Assembly (NCBI GenBank): GCA_052289195.1
Contig: DAWAJD010000012.1
Location: 1 to 51,792 of the forward strand
DNA from: UBA4644 sp900555855
GTDB lineage: Bacteria; Bacillota; Clostridia; Oscillospirales; Butyricicoccaceae
Reading direction: 5' to 3'
DNA: 51,792 nucleotides
Shown: in pieces, positions 14,863-23,442 of the stretch
How positions within the stretch are numbered: the first letter of the stretch is position 1
Layout of the letters: each line of letters begins with the position of its first letter
The notes under the pieces: model-generated
What the model was told of the DNA's origin: nothing
Database searches by the model: none
What the model saw: only the letters and a program-made list of their open reading frames with translations
Made by a program: the position numbers and the translations under genes

Positions 14863-17280
14863 TTAATAAAGACACTCGATCCATTTTATCCGCAGTCTGC
14901 GCACGGGCCTGGTCTGCTGCCGGAGCAGCGCCGAGGTCCTGCCGCAGAACTCTGCCATCTCGTCGCACTGGGCCCGGGTCATTTTATGGCTGGAGAACAG
15001 GGCCTCCCGGTTCAGCAACGCCATGCGCGTGAACTGCGCGCCGTATTCCGGCCCCAGCCGCGCCGCGACGCCCTCCGCAAGGGCAAGCACGCTGCCGCCG
15101 CTGCGGTCGAACCCAAGCCTTTGCAGCAGCCGGATGCAATGGGCAAAGCGCCAGCAGATGGCGTCTGCCATGTTTTCATTTTCAAACTGTTCCCGGCGGC
15201 TGCGCAGGATCCGGCCGCGGCGCACGGCCAGCAGGGCCGCCAGCACCGCGGCAAGCAAAAGGATCGCCGCCAGCGCCATGAGCAGTGCGCGCAGGATCCG
15301 CTGCGCCAGCGTCCGCGGCGTCTTCGCTTCCTCCGGCGTGTCGCCGTCGTTTTCCGTATCGTCGGCGTTCTGCTCCGGCTCGGCCACATATTCCGCGCCG
15401 TCCCGAATATATGCGCCTCCGCCGTCTCCGGCCTCGGTGCCGATGCCGCTCTCCGGATCCGTGCGGTCGGAGATCGCGGCGCTCAGCCTGCCTGCCTGCG
15501 GCGCAGCGCCCATAACGCCGGTATAGTCCGGCGTCAGCTCCAGCGGGAGCCAGCCGATCCCTTCCTGATAGACCTCCACCCAGGCGTGGGCACAGTCGGC
15601 GCTGATGTCCGCCGCGCCCTGCGCTGCCTCCGCCGCCAGCTGCTCCGTGACGATATAGCCCTCCGCATAGCGCGCCGGAACGCCGTAATACCGCAGCGCA
15701 AGGACGCCCAGCGTGGCATAATGAAAATCGCAGCCGACGCCGGTCTCCAGCGTGTAGCTTACGAAATTCTCCTGCGCCGGGAGGGGCTTTCCCTCCTCCG
15801 AATAGCGGATATGCTTTTCCAGAAACGCCTGAACGCACTGAACGGCAAGATACTCGTCCATGGCTCCACCCCGAGCCGCGGCAAGCGCATCCAGCTCAGA
15901 CGCCAGAAGCTGCCGCGTCTCCTCCGGGATCGCAAGGTAGTTTTCCTGCACAAAGCGGCGATAGCCCGATTCCAGCGCCAGATAGCTCTGCTTCTGCGGA
16001 TCGTCCGCCCCGTCCAGGCGCTGCACCCAATCGCCCGTTTTGGTGGGCGCCTGAAAGGCCGTGGAAAAGACCGCCGTCCGGCCGCTGCCGCTGCGCGTGA
16101 GCACGCTGCTCTCCGCAAGGCGCAGGAGGGGCAGCTCTGAGGCGAAGCTTCCGGCCGCGGCAGAATAGGGCGCATAAACATACCGGCTGCAGGCCGCCAG
16201 ATTGGTCACGGTCACCCGGTTGGTCTCCTCCGCCCCGCCGGCGGCAGCCGCGGCCGACCCGGTCTGGGTCTGGGGATAAAAGCCGCCCATATGCAGCCAA
16301 TAGAGCAGCGAAGCGTTTTCCGCCAGCGTCTCATTGGACAGGCTTTCCCAGCCGGTCCCGGTGAAGCGCGCCCCGGTGAAGCCGCGGAGATAGAGCGGCT
16401 CCGCCTGATCCATGGACACGGTGAGCATCGTCCTTCCGCTCCGCGTCTTTCCGGCGAGGGCGGCAAGCTCGCCCTCCGGCAGGCCGTCGTCTCCGCTTTC
16501 ATAGCGGGATATATGGATCCTTTCCAAAACAGAGCCGCGCAGCGCCAGAAACGCTTCTCCGCCGCGCAGGGCGGGGATCGCCGCGCACACTGCCGCCGCA
16601 GCCGCCACCGCTGCGGCAAGTCCTGCGGCCGCAAGGGCCGGCGGCGCTGCTTTTCCGCCGCTCCGGCCCTGCAGGGAAAGCGTCTGCAGCAAAGCGGCGC
16701 ACAAAGCGCCCATGCCGGCCGCGGCGCTGAGCTGCTCCGGCGCAAGCCCAAGCAGGACCAGCGCCGTCAGGGCCGCGCTCAAAAGCACCATGCCCGTCCG
16801 CCAGCGGGAAGCCAGCGCGTCGCACAGCAGCGCCAGCGCCCACGCACCCGCCAGGGAAAACAGCATGGCGCACGCCGCATGCTCCTGCGCCGCAAGGGCC
16901 ACCGTTCTTCCCAGATGCAGCGTTCCCGTCGCCGCAGTACGCGCGTCGCACCACGCGTTCCAGCTCAGGCAGGCGCCGTCGGTCATTTTGGGAAGGAACG
17001 CCGCCGTAAACGCCGCAAGGCACAAAAGCGCGCCCGGCGCAGCATACCGCTCCCAGCCAAGGCGGCGGAAGCCCGCCAGCGCAAGGCACAGCGCCGTGCC
17101 AACGCCTGCGGCCGGAAGCAGGCTCTCAAGCTCTGCCGGCCGGAACAGGCACGCCAGCGGCAGCCACAGGGCAAAAAAGCCAAGCAGCGCCGAGCAGGCG
17201 TGCAGCAGCAGCTCCGCCGTCGTGCCGGGGGCGTCTGCCTCCCGATAGATCTGCAATCCGGTATTTGCTCCTGTTTTCAA
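14863..17280 (-). CDS. Membrane transglutaminase-like protein (TgpA type)
   Basis: The start is a TTG at 17278-17280 behind AGGAGGAG, and it gives 805 residues. The N-terminal ~220 residues contain about six membrane segments. A large external part follows, and one more membrane span lies at ~640-665 (LMALAAILLLAAVLAALLAV) before a cytosolic tail. The transglutaminase-like core has Cys517 in GVGCDFHYA, His565 in CAHAWVEVY and Glu581 in WLPLELTP. Glu in place of Asp is common in this subfamily. The gene sits directly after MoxR and DUF58 genes, the classic MoxR-DUF58-transglutaminase trio thought to assist maturation of exported or envelope proteins. Here the partners are the surface proteins around it. 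Confidence 0.9.
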   Translation of the reverse strand: MKTGANTGLQIYREADAPGTTAELLLHACSALLGFFALWLPLACLFRPAELESLLPAAGVGTALCLALAGFRRLGWERYAAPGALLCLAAFTAAFLPKMTDGACLSWNAWCDARTAATGTLHLGRTVALAAQEHAACAMLFSLAGAWALALLCDALASRWRTGMVLLSAALTALVLLGLAPEQLSAAAGMGALCAALLQTLSLQGRSGGKAAPPALAAAGLAAAVAAAAAVCAAIPALRGGEAFLALRGSVLERIHISRYESGDDGLPEGELAALAGKTRSGRTMLTVSMDQAEPLYLRGFTGARFTGTGWESLSNETLAENASLLYWLHMGGFYPQTQTGSAAAAAGGAEETNRVTVTNLAACSRYVYAPYSAAAGSFASELPLLRLAESSVLTRSGSGRTAVFSTAFQAPTKTGDWVQRLDGADDPQKQSYLALESGYRRFVQENYLAIPEETRQLLASELDALAAARGGAMDEYLAVQCVQAFLEKHIRYSEEGKPLPAQENFVSYTLETGVGCDFHYATLGVLALRYYGVPARYAEGYIVTEQLAAEAAQGAADISADCAHAWVEVYQEGIGWLPLELTPDYTGVMGAAPQAGRLSAAISDRTDPESGIGTEAGDGGGAYIRDGAEYVAEPEQNADDTENDGDTPEEAKTPRTLAQRILRALLMALAAILLLAAVLAALLAVRRGRILRSRREQFENENMADAICWRFAHCIRLLQRLGFDRSGGSVLALAEGVAARLGPEYGAQFTRMALLNREALFSSHKMTRAQCDEMAEFCGRTSALLRQQTRPVRRLRIKWIECLY

Positions 17281-17292
17281 TTGCAGCTCCTC

Positions 17293-18435
17293 CTAAATTT
17301 CCAATTCCATCAGCCGCGAAGCTTCGTCTGCCGCAGAAAGCGCATATACTGCGAAGCCCTCCGGCGCAGCGGTCTCCGCTCCGCTCAGCAGCGCCGTGAC
17401 CCGCCCGAGATCTTTCAGCGGCTCGGCCTCCGGCGGGACGCTCTCTGCGATATAGACGATATGCGCGGCGGGCTCCTCCGCCGTGCGGCAGAACGCTTCG
17501 GCGCTGGAAAGCCCTTCTGCATAGGGCGCGGCAGACAGCAGCCGCGGCATAAGCCCGATCAGATCGTCCATGCTCCTGATCTCCTGGGCAAGACTGGCCG
17601 CGCCATCCTCGCTCCAGACTGCGCGAAACTGCACCCCCTGCGCCAGCAGCGCCCGGCACAGCGACACGGCGATCTCCGCCTGCGCATCCTGCCCGGCGGG
17701 GCCGGCAACGCTCCTGCGCTCCCAGAGCACCACCACCGAGCGGGTCACGGGGAGCGACGGATCCCGGGAGATCAGCCGGTCAAGCTTCGTGGTGAGCTTC
17801 CAGTGGATCTGGCGTATGCTGTCTCCCTCGCGGTAATCGCGGACCTGAAAGGTCTCCGTCAGGTCAGCGCCCGGCTTTTCCTGAGAATACACCTCGCTGT
17901 CCTCCGGGCAGCCTGCATCCGCAAGGATGGTCACCTCCAGCGGGAAGGTATCGGGCTGCACGGTAAAGGCGGCGGCCGCAGAAGCGCCGCAGCGCACCGG
18001 GATGAGCCAGAAGCAGTCGTAAAGCCTTACGCGCTGCACGCAGATCTGCACGCGGCCGCAGAAGCGGCTGGAAAGCTCCACCTGCGCGCAGCCGCGGCCG
18101 CGGGGCAGCGCGCCCGTGCGCCGGAGCACCGTCTGCGTCTCGCCGGTGAGCAGGTTTTTGACCTCCAGCCAAAGCCCGATGGCCGGCAGCGGCAGGGCCG
18201 AGCCGTTTTCCACCGTGACGCTGACCGCCGCGCGCTGGCCCTTGGCGCAGTTCACCGGCCCGGAAAGGCTGAGCTTCAGCTGTCTCCGCGCCAGAAGGCT
18301 GCATAAGGCGGAGACCGCCGGCACGGCAAGCAGCGCCAAAAGCAGCGCAAGGCTCAGAATACTGCCCGAAAGCAGCAGCGCCGCCGCCATCAGCGCCGTC
18401 AGGATCAGCCAGATCCCTTTTTCCAAAACGATCAT
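17293..18435 (-). CDS. DUF58 (vWA-like) protein
   Basis: The 380-residue product starts at 18433-18435, 7 nt after the MoxR stop. Two membrane helices lie at ~5-50 (IWLILTALMAAALLLSGSIL; LALLLALLAVPAVSALCSLL). They are followed by a beta-rich region and then the DUF58 hallmark VRDYREGDSIRQIHWK near 210-225. The C-terminal part is von Willebrand A-like but without a clear MIDAS. DUF58 proteins are partners of MoxR ATPases. By position this one couples the ATPase to the membrane transglutaminase-like protein encoded next, from which it is separated by 12 nt. Confidence 0.92.
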   Translation of the reverse strand: MIVLEKGIWLILTALMAAALLLSGSILSLALLLALLAVPAVSALCSLLARRQLKLSLSGPVNCAKGQRAAVSVTVENGSALPLPAIGLWLEVKNLLTGETQTVLRRTGALPRGRGCAQVELSSRFCGRVQICVQRVRLYDCFWLIPVRCGASAAAAFTVQPDTFPLEVTILADAGCPEDSEVYSQEKPGADLTETFQVRDYREGDSIRQIHWKLTTKLDRLISRDPSLPVTRSVVVLWERRSVAGPAGQDAQAEIAVSLCRALLAQGVQFRAVWSEDGAASLAQEIRSMDDLIGLMPRLLSAAPYAEGLSSAEAFCRTAEEPAAHIVYIAESVPPEAEPLKDLGRVTALLSGAETAAPEGFAVYALSAADEASRLMELEI

Positions 18436-18442
18436 CCTGCGA

Positions 18443-19393
18443 TCACTTTCCGCCCGTCTTGACGGCGGGCATCTGCGTGTTTTCCAGGATCTCCGCCACG
18501 ACCCGGCCCGCATCGATCTCCATCATGCGTGCCTTTGCGCCCAGCATCAGCCGGTGGGCGGCCACATCCGGGAATATGGCGGCCACATCCTCCGGCACGG
18601 CATAATCGCGCCCGTGTAGAAACGCATACGCCTTGGCCATCCGGCACACGGCCAGCGCACCCCGCGGGCTGACGCCCAGCTGTACCGCAGGATGCTCCCG
18701 CGTGGCCTGGGCAAGGCGCGTGATATATGCATAGATCTCCTGGGCCACCTCCACGGCCGTCACGCTTCGGATCAGCGCCTCCAGCTCCTGCTTTGTGAGC
18801 ACCGGCTTCATCCGGTCCAGCGGATTTTCCGTGTGCCGCTCCTGCAGGATGGCCACCTGACTGGCAAAATCGGGATAGCCCATGCTGATCTTAATGAGAA
18901 AACGGTCCAGCTGCGAATTGGGCAGCAGCTGCGTGCCGGCAGAGCCTGCCGGATTCTGCGTCGCCAGCACGATAAACGGCTCCGGCAGCGCATGCGTCTC
19001 GCCGTCTACCGAAACATGGCGCTCCTCCATGGCCTCCAGCAGCGCAGACTGCGTCTTGCTGGAGGTGCGGTTGATCTCATCCGCCAGCAGCAGATTTGTC
19101 ATGACTGCGCCGGGCTTATAGACGAACCTGCCGCTGGCCTTGTCATAGACCGAAAAGCCGATGATGTCTGACGGAACGGTATCCGAGGTGAACTGCACGC
19201 GCTTGGTTTCAAGCCCCAGCGCCCGGGCAAACGCCATAGCGGTGGTGGTCTTGCCCACGCCGGGCACATCCTCCATCAGCACATGGCCGGAGGCCAGAAT
19301 CGCCATGAAGATCTTTTCGATCACCTGATTTTTGCCGATGACGACCTTCTCGATCTCCTCCAGCACGGCCTGTGCCTTATTGTTATCGTCCAT
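18443..19393 (-). CDS. MoxR-family AAA+ ATPase
   Basis: The ATG at 19391-19393 follows GGAGGAG. The 316-residue protein has Walker A VPGVGKTT at ~43-50, Walker B LLLADEINR near 105, sensor-1 VLATQNPAG near 150, and the MoxR C-terminal lid (GVSPRGALAVCRMAKAYA). MoxR ATPases act as chaperones that insert cofactors or remodel complexes together with DUF58/vWA proteins. Here the gene lies between the surface-assembly genes and DUF58, suggesting that it helps load or mature the secreted complex. All catalytic motifs are intact. Confidence 0.95.
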   Translation of the reverse strand: MDDNNKAQAVLEEIEKVVIGKNQVIEKIFMAILASGHVLMEDVPGVGKTTTAMAFARALGLETKRVQFTSDTVPSDIIGFSVYDKASGRFVYKPGAVMTNLLLADEINRTSSKTQSALLEAMEERHVSVDGETHALPEPFIVLATQNPAGSAGTQLLPNSQLDRFLIKISMGYPDFASQVAILQERHTENPLDRMKPVLTKQELEALIRSVTAVEVAQEIYAYITRLAQATREHPAVQLGVSPRGALAVCRMAKAYAFLHGRDYAVPEDVAAIFPDVAAHRLMLGAKARMMEIDAGRVVAEILENTQMPAVKTGGK

Positions 19394-19421
19394 GTTGCTC
19401 CTCCATAAACTGATTGTGTTT

Positions 19422-22400
19422 TTATTCCTGTCCGCCAGCTTCGGCTCCCTGCTCAGGCCCCGGCTCCGGCTCAATTCCCGGTTCGGGTTCGGGCTCGGGC
19501 TCAATATATTCCGGATCCCGCGTTTTGCAGACGGTACAGACGCCGTTTTCAAACCGGTGGCGCGTCTCAAACTCGCCGGTGCGCACAAGGGTCAGCCCAC
19601 AGCTGGCGCAGACATACACCTCGTGCTGGCAGTCGCCCTCCTTCAGCTGCAGCTCTCCTTCGCAGTCCCATTCATGGATTGCTTCGCAGACGCTGCAGAT
19701 CCAGCAGCCGCCCATCTCATCGTATTCATAATCGTGCCTGCCGCGAGTCCCTGCGATCTCCTGTTTGCAGCTCTTGCAGAGCTGATAATGCTCGGAGCCG
19801 CCCGGTTCAACGAGCCATTCGCCGGAGGCGCTGTGTCCCTTTGCAGGAGTCTCCTCCTCCGCCCTTGCGCCGCAGATGTCGCAGAACTTATGGACGATCC
19901 CCGGCTCCGTGCAGGTGGCGCTGTCTTCGCCGAGAATCCAGTCGTGCCGCTCCATCTCCTCCAGACCGCAGTTTTTACAGACCTTGCTATGCTCCTCCGC
20001 GCCCTCCTCAAAGCGATATTCCCAGGAATGCTCCGTCAGGGGGCCGGTGAAGGAGCCGCAGTCGAAGCACCAGACGCCGCAGGTGCCATCGCCGTTGTCC
20101 CGCGGCTCGGTGTTCTCATGTTGGCAGCCCTCCACGATCCCGCAGCAGCTGCAGACGAATTTCGTGGTCCCATCGCTCTGGGACACCGCTTCATAGCTGT
20201 GCTCCACCTCAAGCCTGCCGTCCAGCCCGGTGACGCAGTAGCCCACGGCGTCGCCGTAGCCGTCCTGCCCGCTGCCCACATCCCAGCCGTAGGCCAGCGT
20301 ATAGCGCAGCGTGAGCTTCTGCCCATCCTGCAGGGAATATTCCGACATACTGGCGCCGGGATAGAAGGAATCGTCAAGGCAGTAGAGCCAGCCGGAGCCG
20401 CGGGTGAAATCCTGATCGCCCACGGACATGGCGTTGTGGCCCGTCAGGGCGATGCCGTTGCGGTAAATGCAGCGCCACAGCGCGGCATAAGCGCTGCCTG
20501 CGCCGAAATAGCCGTCGATGGCCGCAAGGATCTCCTCCTCGCTGCCGCCAAGGCTGTCGAAGCTGTAGGCCTTCAGTGCTTTGGCCCGGGAGCCGATGCC
20601 GGAGCCGTCGCCCATGGTGCGCAGATAAAAGCCGATGTCCAGCGTTCCGGTGTAATCGCAATAGGCGCCGTCCCAGCCGAAGGTCTCTTCCGCGGTACCG
20701 AAGGGCGCTCCGGCGTCGTAGCCCCAGACGGCCTTTGCCACCGCATAGGAGATGGGCTCGTCGGCCAGCACATCATAGCGCACCGGGCCGTAAACGCCCA
20801 GACCCAGGACGGTCATGTCGATATAGATCTCTGCCGTGCCGATGGACTTGCCCTCTGTGGAGCGCTCGCCGATGAGCGTGACGGTCAGCTCGCCCTCGTT
20901 TCCGTATTCATCCCGGGCATAGATGGTGAGCACATGGGTGTTTTGGTCGCCCTCCGGCGGATTGTCTGCATACAGCTTATACTGCTGCACAAAGCCGGAA
21001 GCGCCCGTGTAGAACAGCTCCTTGCCGTCCAGCTGCACCGTCATCTGCGTGCCGGAGCCGGTGGCGCGGATATGGCTGATAACGCTGCCGTCGTCCTCCT
21101 GGCTCCAGGCCTCCACGGTCAGATCCACATCCGTCTCGTTTTCGATCTTCTGCCCATCCTTCAGGTTCGTTTTTATGATCACCGTCTTTTCGCCCCGGGA
21201 AAGATAGGGGATGTTGACCGTGAAGCTGTATTCCCCGCCCTCGGCGTCTGAGGCGTAGATCGCAAACTGGTTTTCGCCGGTGCGTCCTCCGTCGGTCTGG
21301 AGGACGGCAGAGCCGGAATAGACCGACGCGCCCACATCCCGGGCAAGCTGCATGCTGCGCCCGTCGCCGGAGCGGTAAAGCGTCACCCGGTCGATGGTCA
21401 CGCTGCCGGAATCGTCGCCGGCAATGGAAATTTCGAAGGGCAGCACGCCCTCCTGCAGCTGATCGGAATAAATGAGCTCCGCCGAGATGCTTTTTCCGTT
21501 TTCACAGCTCACCTCGCGGGGGGTCTCCACGCCGTCCACCGTGGTGGTGTAGCGCATACACACGCTGACATCGCTCACATAGCTGATATTTACCGTGAAG
21601 CGCACCAGCTCCCTGCCCATCAGCGCCTCGACCTGGAGAACATAGCGCGCCGCGCTCTCCCCCGCCGGGACGGAAAGGGGGATGCTGCCCCGGCTTTCCA
21701 GCTTCTGCGCGCCCCCCGGCCCGCTGAGCGATACGGAAACGATCTCCGCCTCCTTGGCGCTTGCGCCCACAAGCTCCAGCCGATACATCAGCTCGCCGCT
21801 GGTGAGCTGGTTCTGCTTGATCCGCACTGCCGCGCGCTCGTTTTTCTCGCAGCGGAGCTTCTCCGCCACGGTGCTCTTTTTATACCAGGTAAACTCCAGC
21901 GCAAGCTCCCGGCTGTCCTGATAGGTGAGCTGCACCGTAAACTCTACTATGCGGGCGTTTCGCGCGCCGCCCTCATAGACCTCCGCCGTGACAAATACGG
22001 TATAGTGCCCCTTATCTCGCCCGGCTGCTGTCTTCATCTCCAGCGCGCCGCCAACCTCATCCAGCATACCGGAATCCCCCGTGTCGGAGGTATAGACGGC
22101 GGAGACGATCTCCGCGTCGTCGGCGCTCAAGCCCTGAAGCTCGAAGGAATATTCCAGCGCGCCGTCCAACTCGCTGGACCGCACGGTGCGCGAAGCGCTT
22201 CCCTCAGGGGCGACGGTAAGCTCCGTTTCTGCACCGGAGCGCAGCCAGCGCATGGCAAGGCTCAGATCCAGCCCGTCCTCATAGCTTATGACGAAGGTAA
22301 ACTCCACCTCCGTCTCCGTCCTGCTGCCGCCGGCATCGTAGCGCGCGACGGTGGCCATAGCGGTAAAGGTGTAGCGCCGCGCGCCGCCGTCGGCCGGGGC

Positions 22401-23222
22401 AGTCATTTCCACCTCGCCCGAAGCGTCGGCCTCATACGGCCGCGCCATACCCTCCCGGATGCTGATGCTGTCGATCCGGGCATTGATCTCGTCTGCGCCG
22501 CCCAGGGCAAGCTCATAGGAAAAGACGCCCTCCTCCAGCTGGGAATAGACCACGCGCTTCCCCACTCTATCGTCTGCCGCGCATACGATGGTGCTCGGCT
22601 TTCTTCCATATTTATACCAGGTCATGACGGCAAAGAGATCCAGCTCCGTCTCGTCCTCGCCGTCTGCCCCTGTATTGTCTTCCTGTGTGATATCCTCCGG
22701 CGTCTCCGCGCCTTCGGTCTGGCCGGTCTCCGTATTGTCCGGGTCCGTTCCGGAGGGCGTCTCGTCCTCCTGATCCGGCTGCGGCTCGCCCTCCGGCCCG
22801 CTCTGCTCGCCGCTGTTTTCCTGGGGCTGCGGCGAAGCGGGCTCGTCCTCCGGCTCCTCCGGCGGCTGTTCTCCGCCGGTTTCCTCCGCCCCGATGTTTT
22901 GCTCCTTTTCCTCCGGCGCGGCCGGCGCATCGGAGGGATCGTCCTCCTGCCGCTCCGCCGTGCTTCCGCCGGAAACGCCCTCGCTGCCGCCTTCCTTGCC
23001 GCTGGAGGCGCTGTCCTCTCCCGTTCCGGAGCCGGCGCCGCCGCGGGAATCGGCGCTGCCGCCGCCCAGAAGCGTGATATGCCCATCCGCATGGAACTGC
23101 GGCGCCTCCGGCCGGCGCTGCGCGCGCCCTGCCGCGGGCAGCAGGAGCGCCGCCAAAAGCGCCGCGCAAAGCAGCACGCAGCAGCCCCTGCGAAGGATCC
23201 TGTTTTCAAAAAGTTTCTTCAT
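19422..23222 (-). CDS. Large secreted protein with repeated beta domains, DUF4430-like module and CxxC pairs
   Basis: The 1,266-residue protein begins with a signal peptide (GCCVLLCAALLAALLLPAAG). An acidic, Glu/Pro/Gly/Ser-rich linker follows (~40-190). Four related ~115-residue beta domains start at ~199, 322, 441 and 554, several opening with (M/F)(T/R)W(Y/L)(K/R). A DUF4430-like module spans ~790-985 and ends with the diagnostic pattern GWLYCLDDSFYPG...LQDGQKLTLRYT. After it, ~1,020-1,230 carry seven CxxC pairs (CCG, CFDCG, CKNCG, CDICG, CKSCK, CSVCE, CASCG), which resemble metal-binding knuckles. The end is an EPEPEPEP tail. No dockerin or SLH is present, so its attachment is unknown. 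It follows the scaffoldin gene by 220 nt. Confidence 0.88.
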   Translation of the reverse strand: MKKLFENRILRRGCCVLLCAALLAALLLPAAGRAQRRPEAPQFHADGHITLLGGGSADSRGGAGSGTGEDSASSGKEGGSEGVSGGSTAERQEDDPSDAPAAPEEKEQNIGAEETGGEQPPEEPEDEPASPQPQENSGEQSGPEGEPQPDQEDETPSGTDPDNTETGQTEGAETPEDITQEDNTGADGEDETELDLFAVMTWYKYGRKPSTIVCAADDRVGKRVVYSQLEEGVFSYELALGGADEINARIDSISIREGMARPYEADASGEVEMTAPADGGARRYTFTAMATVARYDAGGSRTETEVEFTFVISYEDGLDLSLAMRWLRSGAETELTVAPEGSASRTVRSSELDGALEYSFELQGLSADDAEIVSAVYTSDTGDSGMLDEVGGALEMKTAAGRDKGHYTVFVTAEVYEGGARNARIVEFTVQLTYQDSRELALEFTWYKKSTVAEKLRCEKNERAAVRIKQNQLTSGELMYRLELVGASAKEAEIVSVSLSGPGGAQKLESRGSIPLSVPAGESAARYVLQVEALMGRELVRFTVNISYVSDVSVCMRYTTTVDGVETPREVSCENGKSISAELIYSDQLQEGVLPFEISIAGDDSGSVTIDRVTLYRSGDGRSMQLARDVGASVYSGSAVLQTDGGRTGENQFAIYASDAEGGEYSFTVNIPYLSRGEKTVIIKTNLKDGQKIENETDVDLTVEAWSQEDDGSVISHIRATGSGTQMTVQLDGKELFYTGASGFVQQYKLYADNPPEGDQNTHVLTIYARDEYGNEGELTVTLIGERSTEGKSIGTAEIYIDMTVLGLGVYGPVRYDVLADEPISYAVAKAVWGYDAGAPFGTAEETFGWDGAYCDYTGTLDIGFYLRTMGDGSGIGSRAKALKAYSFDSLGGSEEEILAAIDGYFGAGSAYAALWRCIYRNGIALTGHNAMSVGDQDFTRGSGWLYCLDDSFYPGASMSEYSLQDGQKLTLRYTLAYGWDVGSGQDGYGDAVGYCVTGLDGRLEVEHSYEAVSQSDGTTKFVCSCCGIVEGCQHENTEPRDNGDGTCGVWCFDCGSFTGPLTEHSWEYRFEEGAEEHSKVCKNCGLEEMERHDWILGEDSATCTEPGIVHKFCDICGARAEEETPAKGHSASGEWLVEPGGSEHYQLCKSCKQEIAGTRGRHDYEYDEMGGCWICSVCEAIHEWDCEGELQLKEGDCQHEVYVCASCGLTLVRTGEFETRHRFENGVCTVCKTRDPEYIEPEPEPEPGIEPEPGPEQGAEAGGQE

Positions 23223-23289
23223 AGATGCTCCCGTGAAGCGTTTCCCGCGGAAACCGCCGCAGCTCGCTCCTTTTCAAAGGTACGCTGTC

Positions 23290-23323
23290 GCGGCGGCTCA
23301 CAAGTTCAAGCGTGAGCCGCCGC
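23290..23323. other. Strong stem-loop without U-tail between scaffoldin and next gene
   Basis: GCGGCGGCTCAC / GTGAGCCGCCGC is a perfect 12-bp stem with a 10-nt loop. No T-run follows on either strand, so it is unlikely to stop transcription by itself. It may act as an mRNA-end stabiliser or processing site. Confidence 0.7.
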
Positions 23324-23442
23324 AAACAGCAGGCGCGTCTGCGTTTTTGCGCGCAGCGCCGTTTCTTTTCTCTGTTCAGTGGATCGCCGTCCAGACTTCG
23401 TGGACGCCGTCGGTCTTTCTGGTGTAGCTGTGGGATGGCAAA

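Noticed and set aside
23370..23442. Possible lost C-terminal extension of the scaffoldin (frame SYTRKTDGVHEVWTAIH)
   Set aside because: The third SLH module is complete before the scaffoldin stop, and the downstream frame has no match I know.
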